In this document: piece by piece, positions 51,884 to 60,760 of the stretch
Numbering within the stretch: position 1 is the first letter of the stretch
How the letters are laid out: each line of letters starts with the position of its first letter
Assembly (NCBI GenBank): GCA_934663775.1
Contig: CAKUKU010000007.1
Span: 1 to 64,000, forward strand
Direction: 5' to 3'
DNA length: 64,000 nt
DNA from: an uncultured Ellagibacter sp.
GTDB taxonomy: Bacteria > Actinomycetota > Coriobacteriia > Coriobacteriales > Eggerthellaceae
Notes under the pieces: model-generated
Database searches by the model: none
Told to the model about the DNA's origin: nothing
Seen by the model: the letters and a program-made list of their open reading frames with translations, nothing else
Program-made: the position numbers and the translations under genes

Positions 51884-51922
51884 CTCCTCGAGCTTCCGTG
51901 TCCGAAAACTTGACACAGGTCA

Positions 51923-52195
51923 CGCGACTGCCATGATGCGCTGCCGGCATGCTTGCTTGCCTCTTGGAGTTCTGAGCAGCTTGAATATATGCACGATATG
52001 TCCTGGTGGCGAAATATGATTGGCCAGACGAGCGGGGTTTCTATCGAGGACATGCACCGGATGACGTGCGCGCGTGAGGCGTGGGCCGATTGGATTTCCT
52101 GTGATAACGAGTACGCTCAAGGTGACCGCGCGGCCGTCGAGGCGGGTGCGCTTGAGTACTTGAACACCATTGCGGTCACGCTCGTGAAGGACTAA
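51923..52195 (+). pseudogene. 3' fragment of a second methyltransferase copy
   Basis: The sequence from CGCGACTGCCATGA (51923) to the TAA at 52193-52195 matches 42766-43037 almost throughout; the encoded 90 residues differ from the intact methyltransferase at about ten positions (for example SSEQLEYMHDMSWWRNMIGQTSG). The 5' two-thirds of the gene are missing, replaced by the IS3 remnant. Downstream similarity continues to about 52255. Confidence 0.88.
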
Positions 52196-52263
52196 GCGAG
52201 GCGGCGGAAGTGGGGCGGCAGGCGGAAGTTGCCCGCCGCCTTCTCGTGCGGCGTTGTGCTAAT

Positions 52264-52347
52264 GTTTGACGTTCGCGGGAATCTCCACGACATCGCCGGG
52301 GTGCAGGCGCTGCGCGGGGTTGCCTTCCTCTTGGTATCAGCCTTCGC
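52264..52347 (-). pseudogene. Fragment of a second CMD-cupin gene
   Basis: This stretch matches about 45454-45538 inside the cupin domain of the intact gene, on the same relative strand, with scattered differences. Only about 28 codons survive. It is joined directly to the alcohol dehydrogenase fragment. Confidence 0.8.
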
Positions 52348-52449
52348 GTAGTCCACGCACGATCCGCCGCCTACGGCGAGGATGAGGTCGACGTCGTTGT
52401 CGCGGGCGATCCGCGCGCCACAGCGCAGCTTCTCGATGGTGGGCTTCGG
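52340..52449 (-). pseudogene. Fragment of a second iron-containing alcohol dehydrogenase gene
   Basis: It matches about 47050-47160 of the intact gene, covering the GGGSCVDYA region. The join with the cupin fragment is at GCCTTCGC, a word found in both parent genes at the equivalent points, so the deletion probably used this microhomology. Confidence 0.8.
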
Positions 52450-52473
52450 TCCCCGCCGCCCTACGCTTACCGC

Positions 52474-54627
52474 CTACAGCATCTCGGCGGGCTTGCCTTC
52501 GGAAAGACAGCGCTTCGTCGCGCCGATGAGCTTCGCCGCGTCGGTCGGCTTGGCGAGATGCACGCTTACGCCGGCGAGATGGCTGTTCGCGATGTCGTCG
52601 GAAAACGCGTTCGCCGACATCGCGATGATCGGCACGCTCGCCGCGTCGCGCCGATGCAGCGAGCGAATCTTCCTCGTCGCCTCAAGCCCGTTCAGGCGCG
52701 GCATCATGATGTCCATGTAAATGACGCTGAAATACCCCGGCGCCGACTTCTCGAAGCGTTCGACCGTCTCGACGCCGTCGGCGACGCAGGTCACTTCAAG
52801 GCCGCTGTCCTCTAAGACCGCCGCAGTGATCTCGCGGTTGATCTCGTTGTCTTCCGCGACGAGTGCGCGCAACCCCGCGAGCGAGATGTTGCCCGTGCCT
52901 TCCGGCCGCGTGAATTTCTGCTCCGCGGCGATTTCGATCGGCACGGAAACGATGACCGTCGTGCCTGCGCCCACTTCGCTTTCGAGCTCGATGGTGCCGC
53001 CCATCTTGTCGACGAGCCGCTTGGCGATGGCAAGTCCGAGCCCCGTGCCCGTGTACGTCGAGCGGCTCGTCTCCTTTTCCTGGGTGAACAGGTTAAACGC
53101 TTGTTCGACGAACTCCTTGTCCATACCGACGCCGGTGTCCTTGCAGTAGAACCCTAAGGTTGTCGCGCCGTCTTCGCGCGGGTGCTCCTCGCACCAAACG
53201 CTCACCGTTCCGCCTACGGGCGTGAACTTGACGGCGTTGTCGGCGATGTTGCCGAGTACGCGCGCGAGGAATACGGGGTTCCCGATGAGATGGCGGTGGC
53301 GAAGGTTGCCGAGTTCCCATTTGACTTCGAAGTTGACGCCCTTGAACGCCGCCTTCCGCTGGGCGTCGTCGTTGACCTGGCGCAGCGTCTCGACGACGTC
53401 GAAGGGCATCTTCCTGCTCTCGAGGTCCCCTGACTCGATTTTCGACATGTCGAGCACGTCGTTCGTGAGAGAGACGAGGTACCTTGCGAGTTCCTTGATT
53501 TTGTTGCGGCTTTCCTGTTGAAATTCCAGGTCGTCCGCGCGCTTTTCCGCAAGCTCGACCATCCCTACAATGCCGTTGATCGGCGTGCGGATGTCGTGGC
53601 TCATGTTGGCGAGGAACTGCGTCTTCACTGCCGCCTCGCGCGCCGCCGCCTCGGCCGCGAAGCGCAGGTTGAGCTCGCGGCGCTTGGTGTCGCTCGTGCT
53701 TCTTACGACGCAGAGCACGTGCGTCACGCGCTCTTGCGCATCGCGCTTCTTCACGATGAAGCGCAGCTTGTGCCACTCGCCGTTCGTCATGCGGTACTCG
53801 GTCGCGACGGTATCCTCGCTGGCAAGGCGCGCCGGCAGGGTTTCCAGGTTGAGGAACTCGCGCACGTAGGGCCGGTACTCCTTTGCCACCGTGACCTCGC
53901 ACAGGCTGAGCAGCTGCTCGGACGCGCAGCCGCAAACCCCGGTGAGACGATGGGTCTCCTCCTCGTTCGACACCTCGTCGAAGTGGTCGCGCGCGAGGTC
54001 GATGCGGTAAATCGAGCAGTAGTTCTTCGAGATGGCGGAGATGATCTCGTTGGAGAGCCGCTCGTTCTCAAGCGCCTGGCGCAGCTCTTCCTGGATGGCG
54101 GTTTCCTTTTCCATGATGTTGCCGATGTAGCGAAGCCACATGAAGACGCGGAACTCGCCGTCGTCGACGCTGACCTTCGCGACCTGGCTTTCGAAGAAGC
54201 GCTGCCCGAGGTTGTTGGGGATGCTTTGGTAATGGTAGGTGATGCGGTCGGTGGTCGCGAGCGCGCGGCGCATGCGGTCGCAGGAGAACCAGGCGATGAA
54301 CTCGGGGCGGTCCTCTTCGGCTAGGAAGGCCTCGGCGTAGCGCCTTGCGTGCGCATCGAAGTCCTCGTGCGACTCGCCTTCGACTCCCAGCATGCTTGCG
54401 TTCGTGTTCTTGCCAAGCTTGAGAATCGTGAAACGGCCGGTGAGAAGATCGATGCTGTACGTCGCCGTGAGGTCTTCGGAGAGCTTTTCGAGGACGAAGC
54501 TGGTGTTTCGAAGTTCCCGTCGCGCGGTTTCAAGCTGTGCGCGCAGACTGCGTATGGCGTCGGCCGACGTCTGCGCGCCGCGCTCGTAAGCGATGCGTTG
54601 CTGCTCGGGTCGATTCATCGTATCCAT
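52474..54627 (-). CDS. Hybrid sensor histidine kinase / response regulator
   Basis: The protein has 717 residues and no membrane segment, so it is cytosolic. An N-terminal coiled coil is followed by two PAS-like regions (about 60-310), HisKA with FLANMSHDIRTPINGIVGMVELAE (phosphorylated His), HATPase with N-box NIADNAVKFTPVGGTV, G1 KDTGVGMD and G2 GTGLGLAI, and a C-terminal receiver with LVAEDNEINREI, the phospho-Asp in VIYMDIMMPRLNG, T/S in IAMSANAF and K in VHLAKP. There is no output domain and no cognate regulator nearby. It is divergent from an MFS transporter, which may be functionally linked. Confidence 0.92.
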   Translation of the reverse strand: MDTMNRPEQQRIAYERGAQTSADAIRSLRAQLETARRELRNTSFVLEKLSEDLTATYSIDLLTGRFTILKLGKNTNASMLGVEGESHEDFDAHARRYAEAFLAEEDRPEFIAWFSCDRMRRALATTDRITYHYQSIPNNLGQRFFESQVAKVSVDDGEFRVFMWLRYIGNIMEKETAIQEELRQALENERLSNEIISAISKNYCSIYRIDLARDHFDEVSNEEETHRLTGVCGCASEQLLSLCEVTVAKEYRPYVREFLNLETLPARLASEDTVATEYRMTNGEWHKLRFIVKKRDAQERVTHVLCVVRSTSDTKRRELNLRFAAEAAAREAAVKTQFLANMSHDIRTPINGIVGMVELAEKRADDLEFQQESRNKIKELARYLVSLTNDVLDMSKIESGDLESRKMPFDVVETLRQVNDDAQRKAAFKGVNFEVKWELGNLRHRHLIGNPVFLARVLGNIADNAVKFTPVGGTVSVWCEEHPREDGATTLGFYCKDTGVGMDKEFVEQAFNLFTQEKETSRSTYTGTGLGLAIAKRLVDKMGGTIELESEVGAGTTVIVSVPIEIAAEQKFTRPEGTGNISLAGLRALVAEDNEINREITAAVLEDSGLEVTCVADGVETVERFEKSAPGYFSVIYMDIMMPRLNGLEATRKIRSLHRRDAASVPIIAMSANAFSDDIANSHLAGVSVHLAKPTDAAKLIGATKRCLSEGKPAEML

Positions 54628-54919
54628 CCCTCAGGGTCCTTTTCATCAACCATGAATTTTCCCACATCGAGAGGGAATGGCAACAGCCTTGCTTTTGTTC
54701 CTACACTATTTCTTTATCGGGGATGCGGGCATGGGCGCCGCGCGATCGAGCTCGCCGCAGACCGTGCGCCGCGCAGGTGGTCGGGCCGCACGGGGAGTGA
54801 GCCGCACGGGTGGGCGAGCTTCCATTTCCCCAAATCTGGCCTGTCTGTGGCTTCTCGCGCGCCGCCCCGCGCCGCTGCGCGTGGGGTGCTAGCATGGGGC
54901 CGTAAAGACGTACGACCGC

Positions 54920-54946
54920 AAAGGCGCCCCCGAGGCGCCTTTTTTC
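54920..54946 (+). terminator. Intrinsic terminator in the leader of the MFS gene
   Basis: AGGCGCC (54922-54928) and GGCGCCT (54934-54940) form a 7-bp stem (extendable with A-T pairs) followed by TTTTTT. It lies only 20 bases before the MFS start, so it may act as a transcription attenuator. The 54628-54919 part of the gap has no recognisable gene. Confidence 0.7.
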
Positions 54947-54965
54947 AGGAAACGAGGTTGCAGAT

Positions 54966-56222
54966 ATGCCGCAGGGAGCGATCAGGCGACACTACGAGAA
55001 GGTGATCGCGGCGTGCTGCTTTCTCATCCTGTTCGTGAACGTCGGGCTGCCCTCCACGTCGTTTTCGGTCTTTCAGCCCTACCTGGTCGCGCTGCCAGGC
55101 GTGGGGAACACGGGCGGGTCGATCATCATCTCGGTGCGCACGTTCGTCTCGCTGATCGCGATGCTCGTCGTCGGGCGCTACTACGACCTGCTCAATTGCC
55201 GACTCGGCGCGTTTGTCGCCTCGCTGTGCGTGTGCGTCGGGTTCTTCATCTACTCGCAGAACACGGGAAGCTTCGCCGGGCTGTGCGCGGGCTCGGTGTT
55301 CACGGGGCTGGGCTACGGCTTGGGCGGCATGATCGCCTCGACGATGCTCATCAACCGGTGGTTCCGCACGAATGTCGCCACGGTGGCGGGCATCGCGGCG
55401 GTGGGATCGGGCGCGGCGGCCGTTATCCTGCCGAACGTGTCGGTCGCGCTCATCGGCGCGCACTCGCTTTCGACGGCGTTTCTCTTCGAGTCGGCGCTCG
55501 CGCTCGTGCTGGGCGCGCTCGTGTTCCTGCTTCTGCGAAACTACCCGCGCGATTTGGGGCTTAAACCTTACGAAGCGCCCGCGGGGAAGGAGGCGGCCAA
55601 GCGCGGCGGGCGAGGGGAGCGCAGAAACCGCAACGTTCCCGCGAAGCTCGCGCCGCTCGTGCTGATCGCGATGACGTTCGTTGGCTGCATCTCGGTGGGC
55701 GGCACGAGCTATCTCGCGGTGCTCTTCACCTCCGAGGGCTTTTCGGAGGAGGGCGCGGCGGCGCTCGTAGCGCTGTGCGGCGGCTGCCTCGCCGCGGCGA
55801 AGCTCGCAAGCGGGCTCGTGTTCGACCGCGTGGGGACAAAGCGCGGCTCGGCGCTGTTCTTCGCCCTGTTCATCGCGGGAACGTTGCTTCTGTGCCTGTC
55901 GGATATGGGGTCTGCGGGGCTTGCGGGCGTGGGCGTGTTCCTCTACGGCCTGGGACTATCGCTCGGTACCGTGGGCATCTCCGTCTGGTCGATCGAGCTT
56001 GCCCCGCGCGGCCGCGAGGCGAAGACCATCAAGAACTTCCAGCTGTGCTATGCGCTCGGCGGGTTCGTTTTCACCTTCTTGCCGGGCTTTCTGGCAGAAG
56101 CGTTCGGGACCTATCTTGTTACTTACGTGATCCTGCTCGCGATGATCGCGTTTTCCGCCGTGGTCGTGGTGGGTGTGTATCTTTTGGGAGACCGTCGGGT
56201 TTCTGATAGCATACGGTCGTGA
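54966..56222 (+). CDS. MFS transporter (oxalate/formate-antiporter-like group)
   Basis: The protein has 418 residues with 12 helices. VGRYYDLLNCRLGAFVAS, GSVFTGLGYGLGGMIASTMLINRWFR and ATVAGIAAVGSGAAAVILP are typical of the OFA subgroup of MFS (monocarboxylate and oxalate/formate exchangers), while ASGLVFDRVGTKRGS is the second-half motif. The ATG at 54966 follows ACGAGG. A terminator immediately upstream suggests attenuation. Substrate unknown. Confidence 0.9.
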   Translation: MPQGAIRRHYEKVIAACCFLILFVNVGLPSTSFSVFQPYLVALPGVGNTGGSIIISVRTFVSLIAMLVVGRYYDLLNCRLGAFVASLCVCVGFFIYSQNTGSFAGLCAGSVFTGLGYGLGGMIASTMLINRWFRTNVATVAGIAAVGSGAAAVILPNVSVALIGAHSLSTAFLFESALALVLGALVFLLLRNYPRDLGLKPYEAPAGKEAAKRGGRGERRNRNVPAKLAPLVLIAMTFVGCISVGGTSYLAVLFTSEGFSEEGAAALVALCGGCLAAAKLASGLVFDRVGTKRGSALFFALFIAGTLLLCLSDMGSAGLAGVGVFLYGLGLSLGTVGISVWSIELAPRGREAKTIKNFQLCYALGGFVFTFLPGFLAEAFGTYLVTYVILLAMIAFSAVVVVGVYLLGDRRVSDSIRS

Positions 56223-56249
56223 CACGCAAACGTACGGCAAGGAGCGGCA

Positions 56250-57068
56250 ATGCCCAACGACCCGACAATCTCATCTGACGCGAACGACGCGAACGACGCG
56301 TCGATGCGCTCGCCAGCGCGGCCTGCGCCCATTGGCGACGACGAGCTTCGCGAGATGATGCGCGATGAGGAGCCTACGTTTCTCGAGCGCAATTCCGGGC
56401 GCGTGGTGACGCTTGCGCTCATCGCGGTGAACGTGGTGTGCTTCATCGCAGAAATGGCGCTCTCGGGCACGGGCCAGGACATCTCGCTTCTGACGTTGGT
56501 GCAGATGGGGGCCATGTACGCGCCTTTGGTGCAGGGGCCTGCCGACCTGTATCGCTTCGTTGCGCCGATGTTTCTGCACATGGATGTCATGCACCTGTTG
56601 TTCAACATGGTCGCGCTCTACAGCGTAGGCGAGTTGTTGGAGCGCGTGCTCGGGCGCGGGAACTTCCTGCTTCTGTATTTTGTCGCCGGCATCACGGGAA
56701 ACGTCGTCTCCTATGCGGCCGATATGGCGCAAGGCGGCGGGAATGCCGTCTCCGCCGGCGCGTCGACGAGCGTGTTCGGTCTGTTCGTGGCCGTTGCGCT
56801 TCTGTGCGTGCTCGTGCGCGGCAACCGCGCGATCTTCCGCGACTTCTCGAAGAGCATGCTCTCCATCATCGCGGTGAACGTGGCGTACACGCTGCTCGTG
56901 CCGAGCGTGTCGATTAGCGGGCACCTAGGCGGGGCCGTGGGCGGCGCGATCGCGATGCTGCTCCTTCCCGCGGCGAGTTTGCGCACCCCGCGTGCCGTTC
57001 GCGTCGTCGTGGCCGTCTTATGGGTCGTGGGCGTGGCGGCGACTCTCGTGTGGGGCGGCGTTTTCTAG
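56250..57068 (+). CDS. Rhomboid-family intramembrane serine protease
   Basis: The protein has 272 residues. About 50 cytosolic residues precede six or seven transmembrane helices. The catalytic Ser is in SAGASTSVFGLF (GxS motif) and the catalytic His in ISGHLGGAVGG; the structural HMDVMHLLFNMVALYSVG (with N in HLLFNM) is also conserved. It cuts transmembrane substrates within the membrane. It follows the MFS gene by 27 bases in the same direction. Confidence 0.9.
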   Translation: MPNDPTISSDANDANDASMRSPARPAPIGDDELREMMRDEEPTFLERNSGRVVTLALIAVNVVCFIAEMALSGTGQDISLLTLVQMGAMYAPLVQGPADLYRFVAPMFLHMDVMHLLFNMVALYSVGELLERVLGRGNFLLLYFVAGITGNVVSYAADMAQGGGNAVSAGASTSVFGLFVAVALLCVLVRGNRAIFRDFSKSMLSIIAVNVAYTLLVPSVSISGHLGGAVGGAIAMLLLPAASLRTPRAVRVVVAVLWVVGVAATLVWGGVF

Positions 57069-57102
57069 CCGTTTCAACTTACGCTCTAGTTGCGCGGGGA
57101 AT

Positions 57103-57158
57103 CGTGCCAGAATCTTCCCCTCAGCGTGATTTTTGCGGGACAACTCGGTTTTTGTGCC
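57103..57158 (+). repeat. Dispersed 56-bp repeat copy
   Basis: This intergenic element matches 13488-13543 (opposite strand) over the same 56 bases: identical CGTGCCAGAATC at the start and near-identical last 22 bases, which also occur at 30882-30903. Confidence 0.75.
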
Positions 57159-57258
57159 GCCAGTATTGCTCGCTTGCCCTGTGCTGCCCCGTTCTTCTCT
57201 GCGCGAGCGTCGCCTGCCCCGTGCGCATCTCGTGCGGCCCCTGTGCAGGGTGGATCCT

Positions 57259-58419
57259 TTACGGGTTGCAGCTTTTGCAGGGAGTGTAGCCCTCGTCGAT
57301 AAGCGTTTGACGCGACCCTGTAAAGTCCTGCTTGTTCGCGGCCGACATGGAAAGCGCGCTCTCGCAGCCGGGGCGGTGGAATTTGCGGCTCTTCGTGTTC
57401 AGCACGTAGGTTTGCGCGTGCTCGGTGGAATGCGACCCGTCGTGATCGGAATCATGGTGCGCGGCAAGGTCGATGCCGCCTGCGCTCGCGTTGCTGCTTG
57501 CGGCGCCGAGCCGCGTATCGACTCCCGACCCGCGGGTCATGGTCGCATCGCCGTCGGTCGCCACCGCGGGGGTCGCGCCCGATTCCCAGTTGTCGCCCGT
57601 GACGTAGTCGATCTCCACGCCCGGCTCCACGTTGTAGACGAACACGTTGAACCTCACGGCGCGTCCGCCGTCCTCTACGGATTCGGCTTCAATCTGCACC
57701 CCGCGTGCGACCAGGTCGTATGCCGCGAAAATCGGCGTTACGCGATAGAGGACGTGGTTGTTTGAGCCCTGCACGTAGCTGGCGACGATGTTCTCGTAGT
57801 ACGTCATGCCGCGGGCGTTCATCGTGCGCGTGCCGGTGATGAGGTTTCGGTCGTTGGCGTTCTCGCCGCACAGCTGGTGCGCGATGAGATGGCTGCGGTT
57901 GTAGAGCATCTCGCGGTCGACGAAACTGTAGCGGTGCTGCACCCAGCCGGAGGGGTGGACCTGCGAGATGTCGCCGCGCTCGGCGTGCGAGATGGTGTCG
58001 GGCCCGATGAGGCCGAACGCCGTGCCGCAGCGCCCTTCGAAGTCGAGCTCGCTGAAATCCATGAACGACCCGCGCGCCACGTCGTCGGCGGTAAAGCCCG
58101 GCTGCCCGTCGTTGACGTCGATGCAGAGCGCGCCCGAGTACTCCGGGATATCGGATAGCTTTGCGGCAGCCGATTCCGCAACATCCGCTTGCGAGCTGGC
58201 GGGTGCCACTGAGCTTTCGACCTCGGCCGCACGAGAGGCGTACGATTCGCGTGGGGCGTTTTCGGTGCTTGTGCATCCGGGGAGCGCGGGGAAGCAGAGC
58301 CCTAAGGCCAAAAACAGCGCGGCGAGCGTACGCGTGAAGCGCCCGTTCGCGGAGGGGGTGGTGTGTCGCGGCTGCAAGGGGAATCCTTTCGATCGGCGCG
58401 CGGTTGCGCGCTTTTCCAT
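57259..58419 (-). CDS. Secreted DNA/RNA non-specific endonuclease (lipoprotein)
   Basis: The protein has 386 residues from ATG 58419. Residues 1-48 form a lipoprotein signal ending in PALPGC. After a Ser/Ala linker the nuclease domain (about 90-270) shows the EndA/NucM type pattern: LDFEGRCGTAFGLIG, YNRSHLIAHQLCGENANDRNLITGTRTMNARGM (a DRGH-like metal/catalytic motif as NRSH, with downstream N) and YVQGSNNHVLYRVTP. The C-terminal 50 residues carry VLNTKSRKFHRPGCES and YTPCKSCNP, a small Cys/His domain like those found in Ada-related surface nucleases. It may scavenge nucleic acids or act in competence-like processes. Confidence 0.88.
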   Translation of the reverse strand: MEKRATARRSKGFPLQPRHTTPSANGRFTRTLAALFLALGLCFPALPGCTSTENAPRESYASRAAEVESSVAPASSQADVAESAAAKLSDIPEYSGALCIDVNDGQPGFTADDVARGSFMDFSELDFEGRCGTAFGLIGPDTISHAERGDISQVHPSGWVQHRYSFVDREMLYNRSHLIAHQLCGENANDRNLITGTRTMNARGMTYYENIVASYVQGSNNHVLYRVTPIFAAYDLVARGVQIEAESVEDGGRAVRFNVFVYNVEPGVEIDYVTGDNWESGATPAVATDGDATMTRGSGVDTRLGAASSNASAGGIDLAAHHDSDHDGSHSTEHAQTYVLNTKSRKFHRPGCESALSMSAANKQDFTGSRQTLIDEGYTPCKSCNP

Positions 58420-58569
58420 GATACCCAAAACCCTGAGTCTTTCCCATCTTCGCCCATCTTCGCAAAGCGCATGCTCGGCCGGTTTCAGATAGGTAATCGC
58501 TTGAAGGGCGCCCTTGCCACGGCTTACAATGCAGGGGCAGTTGAAACGCCGAGCCAAGGAGGTTCATCC

Positions 58570-58935
58570 ATGGAAAAGGAACTGTTCGATTACGTTGCCG
58601 AGCGCGCCGACGTCCTCGCCACGACGAGCGCGAGCAAGCAGGAAACGAAGGATGCGGCTATTGCCTGGAAAGAAGCCGTTGCCGATAGCGGCGATGCCGC
58701 CGTCGAGGCTGCGACCACGAAGCTGATCGATTACCTGGAGGGTCGCCCCAATACGATTGACCACGTGATTGCATTCTGCGAAGGCCCGGCGAAGGAGATT
58801 ATGGGCGAAGAGACCGCCGCGAAGATGCTCGCCGAGCAGCTTGCGCGCAAGGAAGCGGGCGCGAAGTACTGCAACTGCCCCGCCTGCACCGCCGCCTCCG
58901 AGTTGCTCGCGAAGTTCGGCCGCATCGAGCTCTAG
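58570..58935 (+). CDS. Conserved-looking small protein of unknown function
   Basis: The protein has 121 residues; ATG 58570 follows AAGGAGG. It is largely helical and Ala/Glu-rich (KQETKDAAIAWKEAVADSG, AAKMLAEQLARKEAGAK) and contains a CNCPACTAASELL motif near the C-terminus that could bind a metal. I do not recognise a named family. A strong terminator follows. It stands alone. Confidence 0.7.
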   Translation: MEKELFDYVAERADVLATTSASKQETKDAAIAWKEAVADSGDAAVEAATTKLIDYLEGRPNTIDHVIAFCEGPAKEIMGEETAAKMLAEQLARKEAGAKYCNCPACTAASELLAKFGRIEL

Positions 58936-58978
58936 CGGAGCCGCTTATGACGGGAAATCCGCACTGAAGCGACGATAG

Positions 58979-59012
58979 GGCGCGCAAGTTTTCCCAGCTT
59001 GCGCGCCTTTTT
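58979..59012 (+). terminator. Intrinsic terminator
   Basis: GGCGCGCAAG (58979-58988) pairs with CTTGCGCGCC (58998-59007), followed by TTTTT. It ends the single-gene unit 58570-58935. Confidence 0.85.
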
Positions 59013-59060
59013 CATGCGCGGAGGCATCCCGCTGCCGCGCCCGCAAGCCTTGTGACCCCA

Positions 59061-59103
59061 TAAAAGAACCCGCTCCTCATCCCTTGCGGTGGGGAGCGGG
59101 TTC
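59061..59103 (-). terminator. Intrinsic terminator for the APC permease gene
   Basis: GAACCCGCTCC (minus, 59103-59093) pairs with GGAGCGGGTTC (59076-59066), followed on the minus strand by TTTTA. It lies 57 bases after the permease stop. Confidence 0.75.
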
Positions 59104-59159
59104 CCAAAAGATAAATGCCAGCGCCTTAAGAGCCTGAACTCGAACTCAAACCCGTAGCG

Positions 59160-60548
59160 CTACACTTCCAGGTTCTTGAACGCATCGGGGACTTCCTTGT
59201 AGCCCTTCGACTTCACGGCGCCGATGATGAGGCCGATGACAAGCCACGCGATGCCCACGATATAGGTCGGCACGTCGAAGCCGGTGAACACGTACAGCAG
59301 GATAAGCACGCCGACGATCGGGCAGATGAGGTACTTCACGTAGTCGCCCACGCTGTTGCGATGCTTCTCCTTCACGAAGAAGAAGACGAGAACGGCGATG
59401 TTCAGCAGCACGAACGAGGACAGCGCGCCGAAGTTGACGAAGCGGGACAGCGTCGCCATGTCGAGGAACAGCGGCAGGATGAGCGACACGACGCCGATGG
59501 CGATGGCGGAGAACCACGGCGTCTGGAACTTCGGATGCACCTTGCCGAATGCGCGCGGAATCACGCCGTCGCGGCCCATGGAGTACAGAAGGCGCGCGGA
59601 CGCGGTCTGCGCGTTCATGATGTTCGCGATGCCGACGGCGACGATGTTCACGACGAGCAGCAGCTTGTAGAAGACGGGGCCGCCGCAGGCCATCGCTGCA
59701 TCGAAGAAGCCCATTTCAGGATCGATGTTCTGCCAATCCGGCTGGATGAGCGCGGCGATGTAGGTCTGCGCGACGAACACGACGACCATGATGCACAGCG
59801 CGATGATGATGCCCTTGCCGATGGTCTTTTCAGGCTGCTCGGTTTCCTCGGCGAGGGTGGACATGCCGTCGAAGCCGAGGAACGACAGGCACGCGATGGA
59901 GCAGGCCGCCGCGATGAAGTGCACATCGACCTTGCCGGGCTGGTAAATCGGATCCATGGTGAACTCGCCTGAGCCACCGCCTCCCAAGATGAAGTTCGTG
60001 CCGAGCGCGATGAAGGCGATGACCGCGAGGATCTCGATTGCGAAGATGACCCAGTCGACGCCCTTCTGCATGGTGATGCCGCGGATGTTGACGATGGTGT
60101 TGAACGCGACGAACACGATGACCCACAGATACCACGGGCTGCCAGGGATGAGCGCCACGCCCCAGTTTGCTACCATGACCAGGAGCAACGACGGGACGAA
60201 GATGTAGTCCAGCAAGATCAGCCAGCCGGCGACGAAACCGACGTGTGGGTTGATGCCGCGCTGGACGTAGGAGTACACCGAACCCGCGATGGGGAAGCGC
60301 TTCGACATGTGCATGTAGCCCATTGCCGTGAAGCTGATCGCGAGGAAGCCGATGATGTACACGAGCGGCGTCATGCCGCCGGATTCCTGCTGAATCTCGC
60401 CGTAAATCGATTGCGGCGCGATGATCACCATGAACAACACGCCGTAGAGAATGACGTCTTTCAGCGTGAGGCCGCGGCGCAGCTCTTGCTTGTAGCCGAA
60501 CGCCTCGATGCCTTCTCCGCCTTTTGCGGAGGTTTTCTGCTCTGCCAT
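59160..60548 (-). CDS. APC-family amino acid permease
   Basis: The protein has 462 residues from ATG 60548 (GAAAGGAAGGG upstream) with 12 predicted helices. The APC pattern is visible: RGLTLKDVILYGVLFMV, FPIAGSVYSYVQRGINPHVGFVAGW (helix 3), SIACLSFLGFDGMSTLAEETEQPEKTIGKGI (helix 6 region) and ARLLYSMGRDGVIPRAFGKVHPKFQTPW. It imports an amino acid or related amine. It is 212 bases downstream of the amidase-like gene on the same strand, so the amidase product could be its cargo or vice versa. Confidence 0.9.
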   Translation of the reverse strand: MAEQKTSAKGGEGIEAFGYKQELRRGLTLKDVILYGVLFMVIIAPQSIYGEIQQESGGMTPLVYIIGFLAISFTAMGYMHMSKRFPIAGSVYSYVQRGINPHVGFVAGWLILLDYIFVPSLLLVMVANWGVALIPGSPWYLWVIVFVAFNTIVNIRGITMQKGVDWVIFAIEILAVIAFIALGTNFILGGGGSGEFTMDPIYQPGKVDVHFIAAACSIACLSFLGFDGMSTLAEETEQPEKTIGKGIIIALCIMVVVFVAQTYIAALIQPDWQNIDPEMGFFDAAMACGGPVFYKLLLVVNIVAVGIANIMNAQTASARLLYSMGRDGVIPRAFGKVHPKFQTPWFSAIAIGVVSLILPLFLDMATLSRFVNFGALSSFVLLNIAVLVFFFVKEKHRNSVGDYVKYLICPIVGVLILLYVFTGFDVPTYIVGIAWLVIGLIIGAVKSKGYKEVPDAFKNLEV

Positions 60549-60760
60549 TTCCCTTCCTTTCATTTCTCGACAGGAAAAAGCATTGCGCAAGGTCGGGATT
60601 ATGCTCCGGCCCTCTGCAATAGCGGCTACTCTAGCACGATGGAGTGCAAAAAACATCCACGAAAAGAGAAACGGTTGCCGATTTAGCGCAACGGCAACCG
60701 TTCAGTGGGAAATGATGCGTTCGGAACCTGGGAAATGGGCGTGCCCCTCCCGCCGTCTTC

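Larger units (their letters stand above)
50635..51922 (+). mobile_element. Degenerate IS3-family insertion sequence (IS150-like)
   Basis: OrfA and OrfB of an IS3-family element lie in -1 relation with an A7 slippery site at 50935-50941. The right end (about 51900-51922) carries GTGTC and TTGACACAGGTCA, like IS150-group inverted repeats. A matching left end is not visible, so the left boundary is approximate. Two single-base insertions break the genes. The element sits in the middle of a methyltransferase copy whose 3' part continues at 51923. Confidence 0.8.
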
